This document shows positions 43,135 through 53,997 of a DNA stretch of 64,000 nucleotides, one piece after another. Source of the DNA: Misgurnus anguillicaudatus (Eukaryota; Chordata; Actinopteri; Cypriniformes; Cobitidae). The DNA is taken from the NCBI RefSeq assembly GCF_027580225.2, contig NC_073358.2, positions 24,950,501 to 25,014,500 on the forward strand, read 5' to 3'. The translations under genes were made by a program, and so were the position numbers. Under the pieces are notes generated by a model. The model was not told the origin of the DNA. It did no database searches and saw only the letters and a program-made list of their open reading frames with translations. Positions within the stretch are counted from its first letter, which is position 1; each line of letters begins with the position of its first letter.

Positions 43135-46100
43135 TTAGGTCAAGGTCAAGGTCAAGGTCACTTTATTTATATAGCACCTGTAAAACAGCATTTCTGCTGA
43201 CCAAAGTGCTTCACAATAAAATACATAGGAACAGTCATACAAAAATTTGTTATCATGTACAGCAACATCATAGCCATATAATCACAAAAAAAAAAATTAA
43301 AACCTAAAAGAGCTTAAGATCTACAAGTTACGAGTAGGCCTGAGAGAAAAGATGTGTTTTCAGAACTGACTTAAATGAAGATAAGGAAGGTGAAAACCTG
43401 ATTGACCGAGGTAGCAAATTCCACAGCTTAGGGGCGAAAACACTAAAAGCTCTGTCACCTTTGGATTTTAAACGTGATGATGGAACTGCTAGTAACTTAT
43501 CTGAAGATGATCTGAGGGTTCTTTGGGTAGTGTATGGACAAATAAGATCTGAAATATAGGCGGGAGCCAGTCCATGCAAGGCTTTATATACAAAAACCAA
43601 GATCTTAAAATCAATTCTGAACTTGACAGGTAACCAGTGTAAATTTGACAAAATAGGGGTGATGTGCTCACGTTTTTTCTTTCCCGTCAAGAAGCGGGCT
43701 GCAGCATTCTGGACTAGCTGCAGACGGGCTAGGGAATACTGGTTTATACCAGCATATAATGCATTACAATAATCAAGCCTCGTTGAGATGAAGGCATGAA
43801 TAAGTGTCTCTAAGTCACCAAAGGATAAAAAGGATTTTAATTTCCGTAAACACCTAAGCTGGAAGAAGCTAGCACTAACAACAGAGTTTATTTGCTTATC
43901 AAATTTTAGCTCTGAGTCAACAACAACACCCAGGTTTTTTACACAAGTGCGGATATTAGCTTGTAAAGGACCTAATCCTGGAGTCAGACCATGCACCAAA
44001 TGTGGGGGACCGAAGAGAATTACTTCAGTTTTATTTTCATTCAATTGAAGAAAGTTTTCACCCATCCAACTTTTGATGTCATTTAAACAGGCCAGCATGT
44101 CTGAAAAAGGTGTTGCTCCAGGTTTTATTGACATGTACAGCTGGGTATCATCCGCATAGATGTGGTATGGAACCTTGTGAAATTCAAAAATGTAGGGAAG
44201 CATATATATAGAAAATAAAATCGGGCCTAAGATGGAACCCTGTGGCACCCCACACGTAACAAAAGCAGGTGATGAATTAAACTGACCAATTTCAACTGAG
44301 AAGGTCCTATCATTGAGATATGACTTAAACCAATCCAAGGCTGAGTCACAGATACCAATCTCAGTTTGTAACCGGTTAAAAAGAATACAATGATCCACTG
44401 TGTCGAATGCTGCGCTCAAATCCAGTAGTAATAAAACAGCACAATTTCCAGAATCAACAAATAGCAACAAATCATTGACCACTCTGACCAAGGCAGACTC
44501 GGTGCTATGTTTAGATCTAAACCCAGACTGAAAAGGATCTAGTATATTATTCTCGATTAGATATGGGGTTAATTGACTTAAAACAACTTTCTCCAATACT
44601 TTGGATAGGAATGGCAATTTCGAAATAGGTCTATAGTTGTTTAGGTCAAATGGATCCAAATTTCCCCTTTTAAGCAGCGGATTAATCACTGCATGTTTAA
44701 AGCAAGATGGAACAGAACCTGACTGTAAGGAACTGTTAATGATAGAATTAATAGTTGGTGCAACTGAGTTCAACACTTCCTTCAGTAATGTAGTTGGAAT
44801 AATGTCAAGAGAGCAAGTGGTCGATCTTAGACTGGACACAATATTTAACAAATCTGGAAGCGAAATGTGGTTAAAAGATGAAAATTTTGCTGGATTTGGA
44901 GATAAACACCAATTTTTTTGGGAAGAAATTATTCCAAACTTAGATTTAATGCAGATTACTTTATTTATGAAGAAGCTGCAAAACTTCTCACACAAATCTT
45001 GGCTCTTATCGACACCAATCTCAGTAGGGGGATTTAATACAGAATTTATAGTAGAAAACAAATGTTTTGGAGAATGAGCATTTTGAGAAATTAAATCTGA
45101 GAAATATTTAGACCTTTGCAAGGCAACTGCCTCTTGAAATTTAACCAGAGAACTTTGCAGTAGTTGATAAGAGATTTGTAATTTGTCCTTTCTCCATTTT
45201 CTTTCTGCTCTTCTACATTCCTTTCTTAGAGCGCGGACTTCACTATTTAGCCAAGGCTGTTTTTTTGGTTTTGACTTCCTGACTTTGAGAGGAGCAACCA
45301 AATCGTCAACAGTAGGATTCTGTGACAAAATACCTGCATGAAGTTTAGTACTAGCATTTATGAACTGAGTGGCAGTAGAGGAGTATATTACCCTGGCCAG
45401 ATAAGTAGAGGGTTTGCTTTCAGTTTTTGAAACAGAAATAGAACACTCAAAAATTATAGGCAGATGATCAGACAGACCGACATCATGAATATCAATGTTT
45501 TTTATTGGGAAACCGGAGGTCATGATTAGGTCAAGTGTATGGCCCTGCAAATGTGTTGGGCCAGAAATAACTTGTGTCAAATTAAAAGAATCCAAAAGTT
45601 GAGTAAACTCTCTTACCAATGGCTTTTGTGGGCAGCAGACATGTACATTAAAATCTCCTAGAATAAGAAGGTCATCAGCCTTAGTTACCAAATTAGATAA
45701 AAAGTCAGAGAACTCAGTTAAGAAATCCTTATTGGATTTTGGCGCTCTGTAAATCAGTGCACAAATCAAAGGAGTCGGTAGATCAACTTTACAAACCAAG
45801 GCCTCGAAGCTAGAATAAGCATCAATAGACATAGGCCTGCATGGGAAAGAGTTCTTAAAAATCACAGCAACACCGCCACCCCGACTAAAAGTCCTAGGGC
45901 AACTGAGATATTTACAGTTCAAGGGGCAGAGTTCAGATAAAGAACTACGGTCATCTGGTGTAAGCCATGTTTCAGTAATGAACAAAAAGTCCATATTATT
46001 TGATGAGAAAAAGTCATTCAATAAGAAAGTTTTGTTTGTAACAGATCTGGCATTTATCAAAGCCATTTTGAGTGTCGTTGTGTTTTTTCCCCGTGAAGAG

Positions 46101-47085
46101 GTGACATTTATGGAGGTCCTTGATATACAGCGTAGAGAAGCCGGATATACACCACCATATGATTGTTTCTGACGCGGGGCATAACGCTTTGTGGAACATA
46201 TAACAGGTATCGACCCAGGATTTACTGTAGAAACTGAGAAACTTGACCGGGGACCACGGTGAACATATCTCGAACGGCGAAGGATACCCAATTCCATGCA
46301 TCGGAGGTACGTGCTTGGTAGCAAATGAGACTCAAGACAACAGTTCAGACGCTTGAGTTCTTGTACAGTGTAGTTGATTGACACACCGCTACAAGCCGAT
46401 GGTAAAGACATATCAAGGGGGTTACGTACACTGCTCAAAATGAGGAACACCCTACACACAGTCAATAAAGTCCAGCAGACGAACGACGACACGTTCATAA
46501 TAATGTTATCCCGCAAATGAAAACACTCACCGAGTGCTGAGTCCAGGTCAAGTCTAAGAAATGGTCAATGATGTCAATCCTTTCATAGTCCATAAAATAT
46601 TTAGAAGAGAGTACCGGGAATCTTTACAGTTTACAGCTCCACCGCGTAGCAAAATGCGATGATAATCCACTCATACAGATGACAATATTAATCCATGCGT
46701 AGTTCCTGAAACCGGCACCGATAGCATTGAGGTCCAAAAACTGGAGAACCGCAGTATATCAGATCTTGCCGTGATATTTATCCAAGCGGTAAAGCCAAAC
46801 TGAAAAAGTCCAAACTGCCGATCCGCAGTGCATCAGAAATGCTGTGATGTTAGCCTTGAAAACGCTGGGTCTGTCTGTTTTCTCAAAGGTAAAAACTCAA
46901 CTCGACAAATAAATAAAATTAGATAAGCACGAATTTATATTTAAATAAAGCAAGTACTTAAATATATAAAATATAAAACTGGAGTGGATATTTAAATGTG
47001 TAAAATAATATAAATATAAAACCGGAGAGCAGCGGCAAACATGTGTGCACAGCGTTCACTCAAACCGGAAGTTTTTCAAATACAT
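43135..47085 (-). mobile_element. L2/CR1-clade LINE, apparently full length
   Basis: The element starts (minus strand) near 47085 with about 570 bp of 5' UTR, contains one long ORF (46516-43328) and ends in a 190-bp 3' UTR containing GGTGCTATATAAATAAAGTG and a (TGACCT)n tail at 43138-43162. Short repeated hexamers at the 3' end are typical of the CR1/L2 group, which uses them instead of poly(A). It splits a DIRS-like element. No separate ORF1 is visible. Confidence 0.85.
43328..46516 (-). CDS. LINE endonuclease-reverse transcriptase (ORF2-type)
   Basis: 1062 residues without internal stop. It nicks target DNA and reverse-transcribes the LINE RNA onto it. Residues 1-145 show no known domain. 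The apurinic-type endonuclease spans about 150-360, with N155 (INARS), E182 (TETWL), D288 and N290 (GDFN), and S349-D350-H351 (SDHLPIIF). The reverse transcriptase spans about 605-865, with NNYRPIS (626-632), LDLSAAFDTVDH (698-709), GVPQGSILGP (756-765) and catalytic YADD (787-790). The C-terminus has the conserved NLHWLPVKFRIDFK, YKALHGLAPAYISDL and LWNLLP regions shared with fish L2 elements and with the relic at 22.4 kb. All catalytic residues are present, so it may be active. The first ATG is used; an upstream start or separate ORF1 is not seen. Confidence 0.93.
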   Translation of the reverse strand: MRDNIIMNVSSFVCWTLLTVCRVFLILSSVRNPLDMSLPSACSGVSINYTVQELKRLNCCLESHLLPSTYLRCMELGILRRSRYVHRGPRSSFSVSTVNPGSIPVICSTKRYAPRQKQSYGGVYPASLRCISRTSINVTSSRGKNTTTLKMALINARSVTNKTFLLNDFFSSNNMDFLFITETWLTPDDRSSLSELCPLNCKYLSCPRTFSRGGGVAVIFKNSFPCRPMSIDAYSSFEALVCKVDLPTPLICALIYRAPKSNKDFLTEFSDFLSNLVTKADDLLILGDFNVHVCCPQKPLVREFTQLLDSFNLTQVISGPTHLQGHTLDLIMTSGFPIKNIDIHDVGLSDHLPIIFECSISVSKTESKPSTYLARVIYSSTATQFINASTKLHAGILSQNPTVDDLVAPLKVRKSKPKKQPWLNSEVRALRKECRRAERKWRKDKLQISYQLLQSSLVKFQEAVALQRSKYFSDLISQNAHSPKHLFSTINSVLNPPTEIGVDKSQDLCEKFCSFFINKVICIKSKFGIISSQKNWCLSPNPAKFSSFNHISLPDLLNIVSSLRSTTCSLDIIPTTLLKEVLNSVAPTINSIINSSLQSGSVPSCFKHAVINPLLKRGNLDPFDLNNYRPISKLPFLSKVLEKVVLSQLTPYLIENNILDPFQSGFRSKHSTESALVRVVNDLLLFVDSGNCAVLLLLDLSAAFDTVDHCILFNRLQTEIGICDSALDWFKSYLNDRTFSVEIGQFNSSPAFVTCGVPQGSILGPILFSIYMLPYIFEFHKVPYHIYADDTQLYMSIKPGATPFSDMLACLNDIKSWMGENFLQLNENKTEVILFGPPHLVHGLTPGLGPLQANIRTCVKNLGVVVDSELKFDKQINSVVSASFFQLRCLRKLKSFLSFGDLETLIHAFISTRLDYCNALYAGINQYSLARLQLVQNAAARFLTGKKKREHITPILSNLHWLPVKFRIDFKILVFVYKALHGLAPAYISDLICPYTTQRTLRSSSDKLLAVPSSRLKSKGDRAFSVFAPKLWNLLPRSIRFSPSLSSFKSVLKTHLFSQAYS

Positions 47086-47765
47086 CGGAGGAAGTCACTG
47101 CACTTTATGGCAGACGGTGAGACAGGGGAATCGAGGAGAGCTATGCGATCAATGCCCTAGATTTTCGTCAGTTTCAGCCATAAGTGCCGTTCCAGCACAA
47201 CGAGACTCCCCATAGCATGGCATGGCCCACTGCCTGGGTGGCAACCATGGTAGCGCGTAGAGCCAGGTCCATTGCGCTGTGCAGATCCTTAAATGACACA
47301 GGATCGGGGCCCGACTCACCCATATCAAGGTGGTAAACTTACAGCACTGCCATTGTGTAAAGGGCAGAAGCAACATGTCCATCGGCGGAATAGGATTGTG
47401 AGAAGGCAGGGCTTAGACGGGTGATTAAGCTTTGATCTCCAGCAGCTGGCCGATAAAGGGCAGAGGTGGGCAGCCACTGATTCCACGAGCGGCAGAAGCT
47501 TGGAAAAGCCGTGTTTTTTGAGAGCATCTGGGAGACAGAACTGTGAGCATGGGTAGAGTGAGGGGCATGCCATGAACATGTGAGCTCCTGGTGAACGGAA
47601 TTTGTCTGTCTGAGCACACTGGGGCTGAGCCGGCTTGAGCTGATCATTTTGATGCCGTTTGGGTTCACAGCTCTGCTGCTTTTTTGGTGGGGGAGCACAG
47701 GAAGTGTGATATGGAAAGCGGTGATTCGGGAGCGCAGCACAGTGAGGGGAAAACACTTGCACAGG
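47086..47765 (-). pseudogene. DIRS-like gag fragment
   Basis: The minus strand reads, with one frame change near 47340, a Gag region I recognise from DIRS1-like elements of fish: DGHVASALYTMAVLQVYHLD, then SGPDPVSFKDLHSAMDLALR, AVGHAM. Stop codons and a lost frame follow before 47140. The 5' side ends near 47765 with no start region, and reverse transcriptase, RNase H, methyltransferase-like and recombinase genes are absent. It is a rearranged relic, joined on its left side to the LINE and then to a DIRS-like terminus. Confidence 0.7.
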
Positions 47766-47938
47766 GCGCAGCCGGAATCCTTAAACTAATGTTTTAACAA
47801 ACTTAACATTTTAAGTTCTAGATTTTTTCAAATTGTTGAATTAAAAAAATTATGTTGGGTACAGTAAACCCCTTTGCCATTGTGCTGCTACAGAATGAGT
47901 TGAAAACTTAAAAGTTTTTTGAGGTCTACTTATGATGT

Positions 47939-47940
<2 letters not shown>

Positions 47941-47979
<39 letters not shown>

Positions 47980-47981
47980 TT
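47941..47981. repeat. (AAT)n microsatellite, SINE tail
   Basis: About 13 AAT units. In minus orientation it is the (ATT)n tail of the SINE immediately to the right. Confidence 0.95.
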
Positions 47982-48553
47982 GTTACATTAAAATAGCGCT
48001 TTTCTGCAGGCACTCAAAGCGCTTTATATATGAAAGGGGGAATTCTTCTCAACTACCACCAATGTGCAGCATCAACCTGGGTGATGCGATGGCAGCCATA
48101 TTGTGCCAGAACGCCCACCACACACCAGCTTATTAGTGGAGAGGAGACAGAGTGATATAGCCAATTGATTTATGAGAGAATGATTAGTAGGCTAATGGGC
48201 AAGTTTGGCCAGGATGCCGGGGCATACCCCTACTCTTTTTCAAATGACATCCTGGAATTTTTAACGACCACAGAGAGTCAGGACCTCGGTTTAATGTCTC
48301 ATCCGAATGACGGTGCTTTTTGACAGTGTAGTGTCCTCGTCGCTTTACTGGGGTGTTAGGACCCACACTGACCACAGGGTGAGCATCCCCTGCTGGTCTC
48401 ACTAACACCTCTACCAGCAGCAACCTGGTTTTCCCAAGAGGTCTCCCATCCAAGTACTGACCAGACTCCATACTTAGCTTCAGTGGGCAAGCTGTCTTGG
48501 GCTTACAGGGTGAAATGGCTGCTGGAGACTCGAGTTGCATGGTTTTTACATAC
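47982..48553 (-). repeat. 5S rRNA-derived SINE (SINE3-like)
   Basis: On the minus strand the head resembles 5S rRNA: GAAGCTAAGTATGGAGTCTGG, GTCAGTACTTGGATGGGAGA and CCTCTTGGGAAAACCAGGT correspond to the A-box, C-box and 3' part of vertebrate 5S. The body continues with ACCCTGTGGTCAGTGTGGG and ATTCGGATGAGAC. The tail CAAAGCGCTTTGAGTGCC-type segment and (ATT)n match CR1/L2-like LINEs. 5S-headed SINEs with such tails are known in zebrafish (SINE3). Box mutations make pol III activity doubtful. This is not a 5S gene. Confidence 0.78.
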
Positions 48554-48764
48554 AAAAACAATAAAAAAGCAATAAGTAATAGGCTATTTTGTACCCTGGT
48601 TTTGAGGATGGCTTATGTTTTATTAATGTAGTTCGGGACAAGTCAAATAAGCTACGTATAACATCATCTCAACCAGCTGTCTACAATCAGCAATCAACAT
48701 ATCTACCCAATCAGCATGAAGGCAAGTCTATACACAGTCAAACTCACCTAAGGATCCTCTACAG

Positions 48765-48957
48765 TAGGGGTGTCCAATCCTGCTCCTGGCGATCGACTGT
48801 CCTGCAAAGTTCAGCTCCAATCCAAATCAAACACACCTGAAGCAGCTAATCAAGGACTTCAAGATTACTTGAAAATTGAAGGCAGTGGTGTTTGACTAGA
48901 GTTGGACCTGAACTCTGCAGGATAGTCGATCGCCAGGAGCAGGATTGGACACCCCTG
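48765..48957. mobile_element. hAT-type MITE with 8-bp duplication
   Basis: Inverted ends AGGGGTGTCCAATCCTGCTC / GAGCAGGATTGGACACCCCT continue inward through CTGGCGATCGACT. The 193-bp copy is flanked by exact CTCTACAG on both sides (48757-48764, 48958-48965). Very symmetrical and therefore a strong hairpin; no coding content. Confidence 0.93.
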
Positions 48958-48965
48958 CTCTACAG

Positions 48966-49340
48966 TCTTCACAACAACCGATATGTTGGAGATTAGACTC
49001 TTCTCGTTTAAAGACGAATCTCCTTATTCTCAGGATTTTTTTTACCAAATCCAGCACTCACCTCCACCGATGAGATGCACACCTTCTTTCTCGTACTCAC
49101 AATTCTTCAACTCCTTGGCTCAGTGAACCATTCCTGCAATCTGCAACCTTACACTATAAATAAAGCCGAATTGTACCAATTATACACCAACCTGCAATCA
49201 ACTTGCGCCCCCTTTAAACCCTCATCTCCCTCTAAAGTCTCCTAAAAAGCGACAAACAAAACCAACAAAGGTAAAAAAACCACATACTTCCCAAATCCAG
49301 TGTTCCTCCACAACAAGGCCGGACCACTGCCGATCGTCAG
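48966..49340. other. Non-coding lead-in to the YR retroelement
   Basis: No gene. It probably includes 5' leader of the decayed retroelement that follows, but no terminus was recognised. Confidence 0.4.
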
Positions 49341-50640
49341 GTAGGGACAGTGCGCCTTCAGCGTGCCTGGGACAGGCCCCAGATTCCTCCGGCCTTCGCT
49401 CACCTTCTCTGTCTCCTGCTAAGCATCACTTTATTGGTTTATTCAGCACTGTTCCCCATTCTGATTTATCCACCTCTACAAGTGATCTTCTTTTTCCCTA
49501 GCGTGAAGCTGCCTGCGCTAGCAGGGAAGGCGCAACCTGTATTTACTTTCCGAAATTCTCTCCATCATTTGTGGCCCTTGGCTTCTGAAATGAGGCTGCC
49601 TCCGCTAGAGTTGCTGGCCCAGACAACTTTTCCCTTGTCCTTCCCATCCGGCTACCTCTAACCCTTTTCCCCAGTTGTGGCTTACAGCAGACGCTTGCGT
49701 CAGGATGCCTCTGCTAGCAGCGCAGGCCCGGTCAATCTCCTTCCTTGTCATTTCCAAAACTCTAGCGGCCATAACAAACGTAAGGTTATCAAAGTTTTCA
49801 ACGTTGGCCCCGGATTGTCTCCTCAAAACATGTTTTCTCAGGCAAAATCACAATTTTCTGTGTTTACAGCAACTTGGATGCCCCTACAACTTGAATGGTC
49901 CAAACTCCATCGCTCCAAATTGCTTCGGAACCGCCCCTTGTTGCCAGCAACTTCAGAGCGCAGATTCAATACAGGTGCGAATTTCAACCCATCAACTCAA
50001 CTTTTCCTGCTTCCCCCATCCGATTCCAATCACCAGATCGATTGGGGTGACTTCTCAGTTACCCCAAAAATCCACATCATCCCGAATCCTTTCTTTTTCA
50101 GAATTTTGCATCGTATTCGCCAGATATACAGAGATCATCTGCACTTTTTTCCCCCATAGAAGACGCGAGCTCAATGACAATCTTGCTATAGTGGCAGAAC
50201 TCGCTTTATCCTATGGGGATCACATATTTACACTTACCAAAGAAGCCTATTTGCAGCAAAATGTACCGTCCGAATCGCCCAGTGGAACCAGTGCACATAT
50301 TGGGATGCGTTGGACACGGATCTCCACAACAAAACCTCCTGGGCGTTTAAAATATTTCCTGTGCAGTTTGTAGGTCACTCACCCATTCCACCACATCTTG
50401 CCCCCAAGTAAATCAATCAATTCATCAAATTCCAGTTCCAAACCAAGAAAAATCTACAAGTTATGTTCCACGGCCAGCTACTACAAATTTCGACTCCTCC
50501 AAAAGAGCTTCTGCCTTTTCCTCAATAAAGAAAGTCTGCATTTTAATACAGGTGGCTGCTCAAGACAAAACAGTCGGTTTCTGCAATTATTGTGGAGGTG
50601 CTCATGCCTTGTAAAGAAACATACTAATAAAAATTCTTAA
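49341..50640 (+). pseudogene. Decayed gag of a DIRS/Ngaro-like (tyrosine recombinase) retroelement
   Basis: Open frames of up to 232 codons overlap in different frames, as expected for a frameshifted gene. A Gag-like stretch reads FARYTEIIC, then HRRRELNDNLAIVAELALSYGD. Two zinc-binding regions follow in other frames: CAVCRSLTHSTTSC (about 50360-50401, C-x2-C-x4-H-x4-C) and LHFNTGGCSRQN with CNYCGGAHA (about 50530-50615). The 'FN-G-C ... C-x2-CGGAHA' pattern is characteristic of Gag in vertebrate DIRS-order elements as I know them. Many frame changes and stops; not functional. Confidence 0.62.
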
Positions 50641-50799
50641 AATTACTTGTTGACTCCAGTGAATATTTTATGTTTGTCATCAGAATTGTCTCAGCACACT
50701 GATTTCACAAAATATTTGCTGTCTGGCCTCAAGCATTGTTTTGAAACAGATCTCGAAAGTAACCCCTCACAAAATATGATTTGTGACAATCTCTAATCC

Positions 50800-51330
50800 G
50801 CTCTAACAGACCCAACATAGTGGACAATAAGGAAGTGAATTCAGGTTTCATGATCGGACCTTTCGATATCCCTCTTTTCGAACACTTTCACATCAGTCAT
50901 ATTGGCGTGGCTACAAGGAAATTCTCTGGTAAAAAAAAACGCTTAATTGACATTTCAGCCCCACATAATTCTTTATTTGCAAGCATAAACAGCCTCATCC
51001 CACTAGAGGAATTTTCTCTTCAAAACCTCGACATTGACCAATCAATTTGATTTTATCATGGTGCTTGGCTCGCCAAAGTCGGCATTAGTCGACAAAGTAA
51101 TGCCAATCCACCCAGAATGGTGGCATTTATTTGGGGTCCGATGGCACGAAAAATAGTACTCTGATGCCATCCTAGCAGCACATCTCATTACAATCCAAAA
51201 AAGTTTTTTCAGAGCTAGGTATTCCAATCGCCCAGGAATAAACCAGCAGCCCAGACACGTCCATTGAATTCCTAGGAATCAATCTGGACACCGTTAAATT
51301 CCAGGCTTCTTTACCCAAAGAGAAAAGACC
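50800..51330 (+). pseudogene. Decayed reverse transcriptase of the same YR retroelement
   Basis: Fragments in order: GFMIGPFDIPLFEHFHISH, IGVATRKFSGKKKRLIDIS, APHNSLFASINSLIPLEE (50820-51045), then after frame changes ANPPRMVAFIWGP, and finally SIEFLGINLDTVKF (about 51265-51305). These are the fingers/palm N-terminal part and a later RT block of DIRS/Ngaro polymerases. The region holding the catalytic LDD-type motif is deleted between about 51160 and 51200. RNase H is not recognisable downstream. Clearly inactive. Confidence 0.72.
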
Positions 51331-51779
51331 CTTTAGACCCAGTCTAAACCAGTCACACGTTTTTGTTTCATTAACATTTCAAATTAGTCCTGACACAACG
51401 AGAGCCCTCCTAATCAGTAATGGCTAAAACTTCTTTGTGTCTACATCAATGGTGGCTTACCTGTCCAATCGCTGTGAGTAGCAAACTGCTGTCATGCGCC
51501 ACAAAAGCCCTCCCAATGTTAAATAACCAAACATCCACCTCATTGTTAGTGGGGACTTAACCGCCCAATCACAGTAAGTATTGAACTCCCATCGGATGTA
51601 GTGTGAAACCTCCTGATCCATCTTTTATCTGTCTCCTCGCAAAACACCGCAAACATCATCCTCATAATATCTATATTTTTGGGGGTACAGTTCCTGGCTG
51701 CTGTCCGAAGCTAATTTTGCAGCTAATATGTTTACCAATTTAATCTATCTCTCTATTTTGAAATGCTCTGTTTTGAGGG

Positions 51780-52180
51780 GCAGATCGCAGTAAAGACTTG
51801 GAAGTAAACGCCCACTGCAATGATTTGATAACAGTTTTTCGTAGTAAACTAGCTCAACTCCTCTGTCATTACCTGTGGGTAATGGTTTTGAAAACTTCCG
51901 ATGTGGAAAAATGGCAACCGGAGGCCTTAACCCATATATGTTCAAGCTGCAAGATGTTCTATTCACAAGACAATCCATTAGTAAATGGATATCAGAGGCT
52001 ATTTCAATAGCTTGTGAGGTGTGAGGTATGTCTTCACCTCTGCTAGTTAGGGCACATTCAACCAGGAGTATGGCTTCATTTTGGGCCCTCTTGTCGGGTG
52101 TATCTATGCAAGATGTGTGTGATATGGCAGGGTAGTCTTTACACAACATGTTTATGAAGTTTACACTTTAGACCTCTCAT
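51780..52180 (+). pseudogene. Tyrosine recombinase C-terminal remnant
   Basis: After stops in the first part, about 52010-52155 reads IACEVCGMSSPLLVRAHSTR, SMASFWALLSGVSMQDVCDM, AGWSSLHNMFMKFYTLDL. The AHSTRS (His-x-x-Arg) motif, the AGWSS turn and a terminal FY tyrosine are those of the phage-integrase-like recombinase used by DIRS-order retroelements to insert without an integrase. Placed after RT in the same orientation, it identifies the element. The N-terminal catalytic arginine region is not intact. Confidence 0.7.
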
Positions 52181-52260
52181 CCTAACCTGGTTTCCAGGTT
52201 CTTATGTCCTGAATTGGTGCGTGGTTCACTTTTACTATAGAGCAGACACAATTACATTAT

Positions 52261-53630
52261 GGCATTCTTACATTGAAATGTAACGGTTGCTTTTTGTAAT
52301 AGAACCTAAAATGATAAACCTTGATGACGTACGTGGACGAAAAATATTGGCAGACAAAACCTTCCATAGTATTTTGGCTGTCACGGTAACCACAGTGTAC
52401 TACAACCATATAACTAGACACTAAATGCTTAGTTTTTTAAAAACTTTTAATCATAAGACTACTTGTCTGGTTTTACTTTTCAGCCATCTGTAATAAATGT
52501 AAATATATTAGTTATGAAATTGTCTGCCAACTATCTATGATTTAACATTAGCAAAAATACAAATTAAACGGGTGTTGACTGCCTGTGCCGATGTTCCTGT
52601 ACATGATTTTGAGGTGAGTTCTGCTGTCTGAGGAACATATACAGCAAAATTTGCCATTTTGGATCCAAAATATGTCATTCTTGTGATTCATCTATGTCCG
52701 ATAAGTTGTTGAAAATGGGGGGTGAGGGGGTTCTGCGACAGGGTTGCAGTGAATGAAATTATGAAAATCATGTCCAGCTATTGTGGTAACAATATCAAAT
52801 CCCTAACCAGTTCAGCGGGTTATGTTTAACAATTTAAAGTCACCTTATTTGCTGCCGAAGTTTAAGCAGTCTGTGTAGATTGAGCGCACATACTTAACTT
52901 CTATTATTTTATCAATCGAGGTTATGTGCCCACGTCACATTGCTGTGCACATGCTCACAAAAACGAAATGTTTGTAAAGGTATTTAAGCACCGCAAGTGA
53001 TTTTAAGCCATTGAAACACAAACAACAGAGCTAATTAGAATTAAAGGCGGGTGCCTTTAAGGTGCATGATCTCTGAAAGCCAATGTTGACATTTGAAATC
53101 ACCTAAACAAAACACGCCCCTACCCCAATAGAATCTGGACCTTTTTTTATCAGACCAGCCCCACATACGCAACCTACGCAACGATGCCGGTTAGTAGACA
53201 TGACCCTTACTGCTGATTGGTTACAAGTGTGTTTTGGAACTCGGCCCGACTCCCTTTTCCAAAGTGTTTTTCAAAAATCATGCAACCCGCCTTTAAGTAA
53301 GTAAATTAAAGGCGGTCTACGTGAATATGTGAGACGTCACTTTTTGTTGATGTTTGAACTGTTTTAAAACAAACAGAGCGTAGCTAACTCCTCCCCCTCC
53401 CTTTTGTGTCGTTTATTGGCTGGAACACTTTGTTATGGTTTCTGTTTGTAGGTTTGGCCACTTTGTTTTTATTGCAGTTTATGGGGCCTGAGCTGTCTAC
53501 AGAGATCGTGTTTTTTTACAGTTTGATCAGCAGACAGGCAGCAAGCAGATAGTGAGGAGATGTTTGCTGTATGTAACAAAAAATGTTTTATGGTCTAAAA
53601 CGCGTGAATTCGCTTAGAGCACCTTTAATA
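52261..53630. other. Non-coding interval
   Basis: No gene. 53040-53330 (GGCGGGTGCCTTTAAGGTGC to CCCGCCTTTAA) has paired words GGCGGGTGCCTTTAA and CCGCCTTTAAGTAAGTAAA that suggest a repeat. The rest is unassigned. Confidence 0.45.
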
Positions 53631-53753
53631 TAAGTATTAGTAAATGCTAAATTAATAAGATTTACAATTAATAAATAATTATCATTTGAATATTTTTATT
53701 AATTATTTATTAATTGTAAATCTTATTAATTTTAGCATTTACTAATACTTTTT
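53628..53753. repeat. Near-perfect AT-rich palindrome
   Basis: The left arm (AAGTATTAGTAAATGCTAAA, TTAATAAGATTTACAATTAA, TAAATAATTA) is repeated in inverse from about 53698 to 53750 with one or two changes, around a loop of roughly 15 bases. It would form a hairpin of about 50 bp. It may be a small MITE or a palindrome created by slippage. Confidence 0.85.
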
Positions 53754-53997
53754 TTAAATCATAGTGAAACATTAGATTGTATAGTTAATGCACTATAAAT
53801 ATTTAGTCCTTATGTCTTTTCCAACCCTGATGAGGTTGCACCCCTGTATACTGTACCTTTTGTCTGCTGTGTCCCGGGATTTGATGAAACCATGTCAAAA
53901 AATAGCTTTTTCAAATGAGTTATAATGGGTTTTAAAAATGCCAAATTCTGTGACATTCCATGTTGTACAGTAAATTCCATTTTAATGTTTGCACTCT

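Noticed and set aside
44637..45077. 146-residue plus-strand frame
   Set aside because: Antisense shadow of the LINE reverse-transcriptase ORF.
48184..48561. 125-residue minus-strand frame
   Set aside because: Lies wholly within the 5S-derived SINE.
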